Source of the DNA: Autumnicola lenta
GTDB lineage: Bacteria > Bacteroidota > Bacteroidia > Flavobacteriales > Flavobacteriaceae
Assembly: GCF_031846515.1 (NCBI RefSeq)
Contig: NZ_JAVRHO010000005.1
Coordinates: 62,001 to 126,000 of the forward strand
Direction of reading: 5' to 3'
DNA length: 64,000 bases
Shown here: piece by piece, positions 55,249 to 62,498 of the stretch
Position numbering within the stretch: the first letter of the stretch is position 1
Layout of the letters: each line of letters opens with the position of its first letter
Notes under the pieces: generated by a model
Database searches by the model: none
What the model was told of the DNA's origin: nothing
What the model saw: the letters and a program-made list of their open reading frames with translations, nothing else
Position numbers and translations under genes: made by a program

Positions 55249-56655
55249 CTAGATATGCAACGGACGGTTATCTGTTGCTGCAAGAGCTGCCTCTTTTACT
55301 GCTTCAGCAAAAGTTGGGTGCGCATGGCTCATTCTGGAAATATCCTCTGCAGACGCACGGAATTCCATTGCAGTAACCGCTTCAGCAATAAGATCGGCAG
55401 TACGGGCGCCAATCATGTGCACTCCAAGAACCTCATCTGTCTTTTCATCTGCAAGGATTTTTACGAATCCGTCAATATCCCCGCTGGCCCGGGAACGTCC
55501 CAAAGCACGCATAGGGAACTTACCTTCTTTATACTTCACTCCCGCTTCCTTCAGTTCTTCTTCAGTTTTTCCAACTGCAGCAACTTCCGGCCAGGTATAA
55601 ACCACACCAGGTATTAAATTATAATCGATATGCGGTTTTTGGCCGGCAATGGTTTCAGCAACAAAAGTTCCCTCCTCCTCTGCCTTGTGTGCCAACATTG
55701 CACCGCGCACCACATCACCAATCGCGTAAATATTTGCTGTATTAGTTTGCAAATGATCATTCACTTTTACCCGGCCTTTATCATCAAGTTCTACTCCGGC
55801 AGCTTCAGCATTAAGTCCATCAGTAAATGGACGGCGACCAACAGAAACGAGGCAATAATCCCCCTTTAATTCTACTTCGTTATCCTTTTTATCGTCAGCT
55901 TTTACAATAACTTCATCACCTTTTCGCTCCACGGCTTTCACCTTATGCTTTACATAAAACTTAACGCCCTGTTTCTTAAGGACTTTGCTAAGTTCTCTGG
56001 CAAGAGCGCTGTCCATTGTAGGGATAATACTATCCATAAATTCAACCACAGAAACTTCAGCACCAAGTCGCTTATAAACCTGACCTAATTCCAAACCAAT
56101 CACTCCGCCACCAATAACAATCATGTGCTTTGGAATTTCCTTCAGCTTAAGTGCTTCTGTAGAAGTGATTACCCGCTCTTTATCAAGGTCGATAAATGGC
56201 AAATTTGAAGGCTTGGAACCTGTGGCGATAATTATATTTTTTGCCTCAATGGTTTGAGTTTCCCCTTCAGCATTTTCTATTTTAATATGAGTTTTATCTT
56301 CAAAAGATCCTACTCCCTGGATCACATCAATCTTGTTCTTATCCATCAGGAATTTGACTCCGTCACAAGTCTGGCTCACTACAGAAGATTTACGCTTCAT
56401 CATTTGCTCCAGGTTCACCTTAATATCTCCGGGAATATCTATCCCATGCTCTTCAAAGTGCTCTACAGCATCATGATAATGGTGAGAGGAATCCAATAAA
56501 GCTTTACTCGGGATACAACCTACATTTAAACATGTACCTCCAAGGGTTGGGTATTTTTCTATGATTGCAGTTTTCATTCCCAATTGTGCGCAACGTATGG
56601 CCGCCACATAACCTCCGGGACCTGAACCAATAACCGCAACATCATATTTACTCAT
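55249..56655 (-). CDS. lpdA: Dihydrolipoyl dehydrogenase (E3)
   Basis: 468 residues from ATG 56655 (MSKYDVAVIGSGPGGYVAAI). The frame opens 72 bases earlier, but that extension is not conserved-looking. FAD site GSGPGGYVAA, redox disulfide GGTCLNVGCIPSK, NAD site VIGGGVIGLELGQVYKRLGA, FAD site NIYAIGDVVRGAMLAHKAEE and catalytic His-Glu in HAHPTFAEAVKEA. It reoxidises lipoamide for pyruvate, 2-oxoglutarate, branched-chain and glycine complexes; the E1 fusion at 3 kb is a likely user. Confidence 0.96.
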   Translation of the reverse strand: MSKYDVAVIGSGPGGYVAAIRCAQLGMKTAIIEKYPTLGGTCLNVGCIPSKALLDSSHHYHDAVEHFEEHGIDIPGDIKVNLEQMMKRKSSVVSQTCDGVKFLMDKNKIDVIQGVGSFEDKTHIKIENAEGETQTIEAKNIIIATGSKPSNLPFIDLDKERVITSTEALKLKEIPKHMIVIGGGVIGLELGQVYKRLGAEVSVVEFMDSIIPTMDSALARELSKVLKKQGVKFYVKHKVKAVERKGDEVIVKADDKKDNEVELKGDYCLVSVGRRPFTDGLNAEAAGVELDDKGRVKVNDHLQTNTANIYAIGDVVRGAMLAHKAEEEGTFVAETIAGQKPHIDYNLIPGVVYTWPEVAAVGKTEEELKEAGVKYKEGKFPMRALGRSRASGDIDGFVKILADEKTDEVLGVHMIGARTADLIAEAVTAMEFRASAEDISRMSHAHPTFAEAVKEAALAATDNRPLHI

Positions 56656-57092
56656 AATTCTATGTTTTTTATGTTGATTTTTTAACAAATTGGTCACAAA
56701 AGTACGACTATTCTCTTCAATGAACAACGTTGCAGAGCGGCTTTGTAAAATTTTAAGAACTACTGTGTTGGCTACAACTACTTAATTATGTAATTAGTGA
56801 AAAATACTTAATAATATAAGTGTTTTTCAAATGGAGACATCTCTTTCTGACATATCCAAAAAGTAACGGAGGAGCATCGAAAAAAATTGTGGAAATGAAT
56901 CATCTTTCTTCTTCACGTTTTTCCGGAAGAATATTAATACTTGCTCATTTTTGTTTAAAATCGTAACATTACAGGCTAAACAGGTAAAGAGAGAGTACAT
57001 AAAGCACTGAAGGGGTTATTTTTTATATAACGAGCCGTTCTTGCTACAATAAATATTTCTCTCACCTACACTTAAGAAATTCTAAACACCTG
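56656..57092. other. AT-rich divergent spacer lpdA/nhaC
   Basis: Apart from the lpdA promoter nothing coherent is seen: no ORF of note, no hairpin with a T-run and no dispersed-repeat core. The nhaC promoter must lie in the last 100 bases. Confidence 0.5.
56697..56727 (-). promoter_or_regulatory. lpdA promoter
   Basis: On the minus strand TACTTTTG (56697-56704) matches the -7 consensus and TTG (56725-56727) lies 20 bases upstream of it. The leader to the ATG at 56655 is about 35 bases. This arrangement excludes the longer reading frame as translated. Confidence 0.6.
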
Positions 57093-58574
57093 ATGGAAAA
57101 CGAAAATACCTCCTTTAAAAATGAAAAAATCGAAAAAAACAGGGAGCTGAGTATTGGGGAAGCAATGATCCCGGTCTTTGCACTTATTGCCATGCTGGCT
57201 TTTAATGTTTTTGTTTTTAAAGATGCGGCGCTTGATGGTTCCAATCAGTTTATTCTTCTTTTGGGTGGTGCCGTTGCAGCAATTGTAGGGTACTTTAATA
57301 AGGTAGACTATGATAAAATGATAGATGAAGTTGCCGGAAATATACAGAGTACCACAGGGGCAATTTTAATTCTATTAATGGTTGGTGCACTTGCCGGAAC
57401 CTGGATGGTTAGCGGCATTATACCCACCATGATTTATTATGGTCTTCAAATTCTTAATCCGACTATATTCCTGGCCGCCTGCGTGGTTATTTGTGCTGTT
57501 ATCTCTGTCGCCACGGGAAGTAGCTGGACCACTTCGGCTACCGTGGGGATTGCGCTTATAGGAATTGCCGAAGCATTAGGAATTTCTGTAGGAATGACGG
57601 CTGGGGCAATACTTTCAGGAGCTTATTTTGGAGATAAACTTTCTCCGTTAAGCGATACTACCAACCTGGCACCTGCCATGGCCGGGACAGATTTGTTTAC
57701 CCACATTCGGTATATGACCCTCACCACAGTGCCGACAATTATTATTACACTTATTATTTTTGTAATTATAGGGTTTAATATTGATACTTCAGGAACTACC
57801 GATACTTCGGCTATTTTAGGTTCTATAGAACAATCTTTCAGAATTTCGCCCTGGCTCTTTTTAGTTCCGGTAATAGTTATTGCTCTAATTGTAAAAAAGA
57901 CATCGCCTTTAATTGCCCTTTTAATCGGAACTTTACTGGGAGCCCTTGCCGCACTGATTTTTCAGCCGAATATTGTTGCGCAAATCGCGGGTACCGAAAA
58001 TCTTGATTTTATAAGTGGTTACCGGGGAATTATGCAAGCCATTACTGTAGATACCGCAGTAGAAACCAGTAACGAAAACTTGAACGATCTTTTCTCTTCC
58101 GGCGGAATGGCCGGTATGCTGGGCACGATCTGGTTAATTATCTGCGCCATGGTCTTTGGAGGGATAATGGAAGCCATTGGCGCACTGGCAAGAATCAGCA
58201 AAGCGCTTTTAGATATGTTCAACACTGTTTTCGGGTTATTTGCAAGTACGGTTTTTAGCTGTCTCGCGCTTAATTTAACTGCTTCAGATCAATACCTCGC
58301 TATTGTTGTGCCGGGAAAAATGTTTGCCCAGGCATACCGGGATAAGGGACTTGCTCCTGAAAACTTAAGCCGGTCCCTGGAAGATTCAGGAACCGTAACG
58401 TCGGTACTCGTTCCATGGAATACCTGCGGTGCATATCATAGCGGAGTATTAGGTGTACCTGTACTTTCTTATTTTGGCTATGCATTCTTCAATTACCTGA
58501 GTCCGTTTATGACCCTCATATTTGCTGCTTTTAACATAAAAATCAGGGAATTAAAGGAGAAATCTGTCGCATAA
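57093..58574 (+). CDS. nhaC: Na+/H+ antiporter NhaC family
   Basis: 493 residues with about 12 hydrophobic segments. Diagnostic of NhaC: VATGSSWTTSATVGIALIGI, the loop SGAYFGDKLSPLSDTTNLAP, and VLVPWNTCGAYHSGVLGVPV near the C-terminus. Expels sodium in exchange for protons, expected in a marine bacterium. The N-terminal 20 residues are charged and cytoplasmic. Monocistronic by spacing. Confidence 0.93.
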   Translation: MENENTSFKNEKIEKNRELSIGEAMIPVFALIAMLAFNVFVFKDAALDGSNQFILLLGGAVAAIVGYFNKVDYDKMIDEVAGNIQSTTGAILILLMVGALAGTWMVSGIIPTMIYYGLQILNPTIFLAACVVICAVISVATGSSWTTSATVGIALIGIAEALGISVGMTAGAILSGAYFGDKLSPLSDTTNLAPAMAGTDLFTHIRYMTLTTVPTIIITLIIFVIIGFNIDTSGTTDTSAILGSIEQSFRISPWLFLVPVIVIALIVKKTSPLIALLIGTLLGALAALIFQPNIVAQIAGTENLDFISGYRGIMQAITVDTAVETSNENLNDLFSSGGMAGMLGTIWLIICAMVFGGIMEAIGALARISKALLDMFNTVFGLFASTVFSCLALNLTASDQYLAIVVPGKMFAQAYRDKGLAPENLSRSLEDSGTVTSVLVPWNTCGAYHSGVLGVPVLSYFGYAFFNYLSPFMTLIFAAFNIKIRELKEKSVA

Positions 58575-58714
58575 AAAATTCAAACTTCCTAATTTCACAG
58601 TGGTTTTGAGGTAAAATAGAATTATTCTATTTTCTATTTTAATAATCATAATGAAATCCTATTATTGCATAAAGAATTAAAATTTCAAATCCTTTATTTA
58701 CTGCACTCATTCTC

Positions 58715-58722
58715 TAAATTTG
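58715..58722 (+). promoter_or_regulatory. -7 element of the peroxiredoxin operon
   Basis: TAAATTTG, an exact -7 match, 47 bases before the ATG at 58769. Only a TTTA, not TTG, lies at the -33 distance. Confidence 0.55.
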
Positions 58723-58768
58723 CAGCAGATTTAAAAAACAAAAACAAACTTTAAAAATCAGTTATACT

Positions 58769-59407
58769 ATGGCATTAGTAGGAAGAAAATTTCCAAATTT
58801 AAGCGTTAACGCAATGAATGAGATGGGCGACACTTTTAAGATCAACATTCTTGAAGAAGCTCAGAAGAATAACAAAAAAGTACTTCTTTTTTGGTATCCC
58901 AAGGATTTTACCTTCGTTTGCCCTACAGAACTTCACGCTTTTCAGGAAGCAATGGAAGAATTTGAAAAAAGAAATGTAATGGTAATAGGTGCTTCCTGTG
59001 ATACTCCCGAGGTTCACTTTGCATGGTTAAACACGCCTAAGGATAACGGAGGGATTGAAGGAGTGACTTATCCAATTCTTGCAGATTCCAACAGAAATCT
59101 TAGCTCAAGATTAGGTATACTTGATATCTCTAACGAATCTTACGATGAGGAAACAGGAGATTTAACTGTAGAGGGTGACAATGTTACTTATCGTGCAACT
59201 TATCTTATAGACGAAGAAGGAACGATCTTCCATGAAGGTGTTAACCACATGCCACTTGGTAGAAACGTAAAGGAATTTCTTCGTTTAATAGATGCTTATA
59301 CTCACGTACAGGAAAAAGGAGAAGTATGTCCTGCAAACTGGGAAGAAGGTAAAGAAGGAATGAACGCAAACAGAGAAGGCGTTGCTTCTTACCTAAGCGT
59401 AAACTAA
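58769..59407 (+). CDS. 2-Cys peroxiredoxin (AhpC/TSA family)
   Basis: 212 residues. Peroxidatic Cys51 in YPKDFTFVCPTELHAFQEAM and resolving Cys187 in GEVCPANWEEGK. Reduces H2O2 and organic peroxides, using a thioredoxin-type donor. No AhpF is adjacent; the thioredoxin-like protein encoded 18 bases downstream is the obvious partner. First gene of a three-gene operon. Confidence 0.93.
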   Translation: MALVGRKFPNLSVNAMNEMGDTFKINILEEAQKNNKKVLLFWYPKDFTFVCPTELHAFQEAMEEFEKRNVMVIGASCDTPEVHFAWLNTPKDNGGIEGVTYPILADSNRNLSSRLGILDISNESYDEETGDLTVEGDNVTYRATYLIDEEGTIFHEGVNHMPLGRNVKEFLRLIDAYTHVQEKGEVCPANWEEGKEGMNANREGVASYLSVN

Positions 59408-59425
59408 AAAAGGAGAAAGACTGTT

Positions 59426-59740
59426 ATGGTAAAAGAAATTGAAAGCGATAATCTAAGCGAAATAGTTGCTGATAATGATACGGTTGTTGTGCAATACATG
59501 GCTGGATGGTGCGGTAACTGCCGGTTAATGAAGCCAAAGTTTAAAAAACTGGCTTCAGAAAACGAGAATGTAAAATTCTTAATGGTAGATGCCGAAAAAT
59601 TTCCGGAGTCAAGAAAAATGGCTAACGTAAACAACCTTCCAACTTTCGCAACCTTTAAAAGTGGAACTTTCGTGAACCAGGTTCAAACCAATAAATTTGA
59701 ACCATTAAAAGACTTAGTAAATGAAGTTACCGGTAATTAA
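59426..59740 (+). CDS. Thioredoxin family protein, CGNC active site
   Basis: 104 residues. Active site AGWCGNCRLMKPKFKKL with Cys29 and Cys32 and Asn in place of the usual Pro; cis-Pro in NNLPTFATFKSG. Cytoplasmic. It is probably the dedicated reductant of the preceding peroxiredoxin. The 3' end overlaps the next gene by 20 bases. Confidence 0.92.
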   Translation: MVKEIESDNLSEIVADNDTVVVQYMAGWCGNCRLMKPKFKKLASENENVKFLMVDAEKFPESRKMANVNNLPTFATFKSGTFVNQVQTNKFEPLKDLVNEVTGN

Positions 59741-59969
59741 ACACCTTCAACGCAATAACGAAGTTGAAAAACTGGAAAACACCATTGAAGTTTTGGAAAA
59801 CTTCACCGAGCACAGATCTGTTTCTGACGAGGAAATGGATGTAATTGGAGAATTACTTACCAATCTTTGTGGAGCCGTTGAGGTTCATAAAATGATAGAA
59901 AATGGCGATTCTGAAATGGACGCTGCAAATAATTTTGTGAAAAAAGTATTAGGTTCTATAGATAAGTAG
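59721..59969 (+). CDS. DUF6952 family small protein
   Basis: 82 residues, mostly helical: MKLPVIKHLQRNNEVEKLEN, SDEEMDVIGELLTNLCGAVE and NNFVKKVLGSIDK. One Cys in LCGAVEVH. The start lies inside the thioredoxin gene (20-base overlap), so translation is coupled. The family is found in flavobacteria next to peroxiredoxin and thioredoxin genes; function unknown, a redox-linked regulator or adaptor is inference. It ends before a perfect terminator. Confidence 0.8.
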   Translation: MKLPVIKHLQRNNEVEKLENTIEVLENFTEHRSVSDEEMDVIGELLTNLCGAVEVHKMIENGDSEMDAANNFVKKVLGSIDK

Positions 59970-60000
59970 ACCGCTTTTTATCATGAAAACACAAGTTGAA

Positions 60001-60037
60001 AAAAGGCTGCTTTTAGTTAAAAGCAGCCTTTTCTGTT
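60001..60037 (+). terminator. Terminator of the peroxiredoxin operon
   Basis: AAAAGGCTGCTTTT (60001-60014), loop AGTT, AAAAGCAGCCTTTT (60019-60032), 14-bp perfect stem, then CTGTTTT. It lies 31 bases past the DUF6952 stop and rules out a start for tpx at 59983. Confidence 0.92.
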
Positions 60038-60102
60038 TTATGATAATTTTAGTATTACTCAAAGAGTTTAATCCTAAATTTATGTTTCAAAAAAAATTAC
60101 TT

Positions 60103-60603
60103 ATGTCACAGATAACTTTCAAGGGAGAAAAAGTCACAACTTACGGTGATCTTCCTGCCAAAGATGAAAGAGCCCCACATTTTGAATTGGTAAAATCAGA
60201 CCTTTCCACAGCGACTTTAAATGATTTTAAAGGAAAACGTGTGGTCATGAATATATTTCCAAGTATAGACACAGGAGTTTGTGCAACTTCTGTAAGAAAC
60301 TTTAACCAAAGAGCTTCAGATTTAAAGAACACAGTAGTACTCTGTATTTCCAGAGATTTACCTTTTGCTCAAAAGCGTTTTGTAAATGATGAAGGACTGG
60401 AAAACGTTGTCAATTTATCAGACTTTAGGGAGAGAAATTTCGGGAAAGATTATGGCCTTGAGATGTTAGATGGTCCTCTGGAAGGATTATTGTCCCGGGT
60501 TGTAATTGTTCTGGATGAAAATGGTAATGTAATCCATAGCCAACAGGTAGCAGATATTGCTGAAGAACCAGATTATCTTTCGGCGCTTAAAACGCTTTTA
60601 TAA
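60103..60603 (+). CDS. tpx: Thiol peroxidase Tpx, resolving Cys absent
   Basis: 166 residues from ATG 60103 (MSQITFKGEKVTTYGDLPAK). Peroxidatic Cys60 in FPSIDTGVCATSVRNFNQ, followed by VVLCISRDLPFAQKRF as in E. coli Tpx. In E. coli the next residue is the resolving Cys95 (QSRFCGAEG); here the site reads QKRFVNDEG, so the only other Cys is Cys81, not catalytic in the model enzyme. It probably works by a one-Cys or intermolecular route. Overlaps dgkA by one base. Confidence 0.9.
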   Translation: MSQITFKGEKVTTYGDLPAKDERAPHFELVKSDLSTATLNDFKGKRVVMNIFPSIDTGVCATSVRNFNQRASDLKNTVVLCISRDLPFAQKRFVNDEGLENVVNLSDFRERNFGKDYGLEMLDGPLEGLLSRVVIVLDENGNVIHSQQVADIAEEPDYLSALKTLL

Positions 60604-60968
60604 TGAGAGACAGTTTCCTCGGAAAACGTATTAGAGGAGGAGGCTATGCAATGAAGGGTGCGTGGTTGTTATTAAAACACGAACCAAGTATCCAGGTGCA
60701 GTTTGTAATAGCTATTGCTGTAACTATTGCCGGACTCGTTTTTGATATTACCAGAACAGAATGGCTTTTTCAGATCACTGCTATTGGTCTTGTTATGGGT
60801 GCAGAAGGTCTAAATACCGCTGTAGAAGCTATGGCAGATTTTGTTCATCCGGATTTCCATAGTAAAATTGGACATATTAAAGACGTTGCTGCAGGAGGAG
60901 TATTTTTTGCAGCTGTTGTTGCTGTTATTATCGCAGGATTTATTTATTTTCCTTACATCTTTCCGTAG
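60603..60968 (+). CDS. dgkA: Diacylglycerol/undecaprenol kinase
   Basis: 121-residue membrane protein with three helices. The DgkA signature GAEGLNTAVEAMADFVHPDF is intact (catalytic Glu-Asn region), following the second helix, and the amphipathic N-terminus GKRIRGGGYAMKGAWLL fits. Phosphorylates undecaprenol or diacylglycerol in the inner membrane. ATG overlaps the tpx TAA by one base. Confidence 0.92.
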   Translation: MRDSFLGKRIRGGGYAMKGAWLLLKHEPSIQVQFVIAIAVTIAGLVFDITRTEWLFQITAIGLVMGAEGLNTAVEAMADFVHPDFHSKIGHIKDVAAGGVFFAAVVAVIIAGFIYFPYIFP

Positions 60969-60999
60969 TTTTCTGTGACTAAAATTAAAATTACTTGTT

Positions 61000-62004
61000 A
61001 TGCTGAAGAAATATTATAATATCCTCTTTGCAGTTCTTTCTTTTCTCCCGGTAATTTCCCAGGAAACAGAAGATCTGCAGGAACTGGATTTGCGGCTTAC
61101 AAGTTACGAATATCCTTATTCGGTAGATTTTTTTGAGGTAAATGCACAGCAGGAAATATATGAAATGGCTTATATGTTTATTGAAGCCGAAAATCCTAAT
61201 GGAGAAACTATAATGCTGCTCCACGGAAAGAATTTTAATGGCGCTTATTGGGAAACGACTATAGAAGCACTTTCGGCTGAAGGATTTGATGTTTTGGTTC
61301 CAGACCAGATTGGCTTCGGGAAATCCAGTAAACCAAATCACTTCCAGTATACTTTTCAGCAACTGGCTTTAAACACAAAAAAGCTCGCAGATTCTTTGGA
61401 AATAGAAAAAATGAGCGTTCTAGGACATTCTATGGGAGGAATGCTCGCCACTCGCTTTGCCTTAATGTACCCTGAAGTCACCGAAAGCTTAATCCTGGTA
61501 AACCCTATAGGCCTGGAAGACTGGAAGCTGAAAATTCCATATCAGAGTGTAAACGACTGGTACAAACAAGAGCTAAAGAAAGATTATGAAGCCATTAAAA
61601 ATTATCAGAAGGAAAGCTATTACGCCGGAGACTGGAACGAAGATTATGCCGAATGGGCAAAACTTTTAGCCGGCTGGACACTCAGTGAAAATTATCCTAT
61701 TATCGCCTGGAATGCCGCGCTTACTTACGACATGATTCTTACCCAACCTGTGGTCTATGAATTTAGTGAATTAAAGGTTCCCACGCTTTTAATCATTGGT
61801 ACCCGCGACCGCACCGCACTTGGAAAAAACCTGGTTTCAGAAGAGGTAAAAGCCACTATGGGTCTTTATGACCAGCTTGGGGAAGAAACCAGGAACAAAA
61901 TTCCTAACGCAAAACTTGTAGAAATTAAAGATGTGGGTCACCTTCCACATATTGAAGCTTTTGACCGGTTTATAAATCCGCTTTTGGATTACCTTAAGAA
62001 TTAG
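61000..62004 (+). CDS. Secreted alpha/beta hydrolase
   Basis: 334 residues with signal peptide MLKKYYNILFAVLSFLPVIS. Oxyanion segment LLHGKNFNGAYW, nucleophile elbow VLGHSMGGMLATRF, acid region IIGTRDRTALG and catalytic His in DVGHLPHIEA. A cap domain lies between GLEDWKL and the acid. Probably an esterase or lipase in the periplasm. It starts 31 bases after dgkA, so it may be co-transcribed. Confidence 0.85.
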   Translation: MLKKYYNILFAVLSFLPVISQETEDLQELDLRLTSYEYPYSVDFFEVNAQQEIYEMAYMFIEAENPNGETIMLLHGKNFNGAYWETTIEALSAEGFDVLVPDQIGFGKSSKPNHFQYTFQQLALNTKKLADSLEIEKMSVLGHSMGGMLATRFALMYPEVTESLILVNPIGLEDWKLKIPYQSVNDWYKQELKKDYEAIKNYQKESYYAGDWNEDYAEWAKLLAGWTLSENYPIIAWNAALTYDMILTQPVVYEFSELKVPTLLIIGTRDRTALGKNLVSEEVKATMGLYDQLGEETRNKIPNAKLVEIKDVGHLPHIEAFDRFINPLLDYLKN

Positions 62005-62498
62005 CATGCCGATAATTGACATTTTTGCGGCACCACCTTTAGCCTCTATCTTCTTCAATTACAGGTTGATGCTTTTTCGGTTTAATTCAGAAGAAAAAGC
62101 AGATTTAAGTAAACAAACGGGAGGTTTGGCCAGACATAAAGCTGTTTATTAAAGTTAACGGCAAAAATTGCTAATATTCGCTTTTTTCTATCGAAAATTG
62201 GCGTTTTTGAACCTGTTTTTAGTCCTTTTTTAGGCAATTATATTGGCGGAAAAGATTATACTTTAAAATACCCAATTTTCGCACTATAATTCTCGATTAA
62301 GTTCTGTACTTTCTTGAAGATTTGAAGGTGCGTTACCCAAATTTCTAATATTCAATTTACACTATTGCTGAAATTCCAAATTAGCCATCGTCCTACGGCA
62401 ATATTTACGGCTAAAAATGTTAATTTTAAATACCTAAAGCTTTTCCTTATTTTAGATGAGGCTAATTTGTATTTTTGCCGAAATACTCCAAATCATAT
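62005..62498. repeat. ftsK upstream spacer with repeat cores
   Basis: 494 bases without a gene. Dispersed-repeat cores are at 62008-62029 (GCCGATAATTGACATTTTTG) and 62189-62213 (ATCGAAAATTGGCGTTTTTG then AACC). The remainder is plain AT-rich DNA. The ftsK promoter is at the end. Confidence 0.55.
62470..62477 (+). promoter_or_regulatory. -7 element of ftsK
   Basis: TATTTTTG matches TAnnTTTG exactly, 21 bases before the ATG at 62499. A TTTT run lies at the -33 distance in place of TTG. Confidence 0.5.

Noticed and set aside
59983..60102. N-terminal extension of tpx
   Set aside because: The region contains the perfect terminator of the preceding operon. Tpx proteins start at MSQITF as read from 60103.
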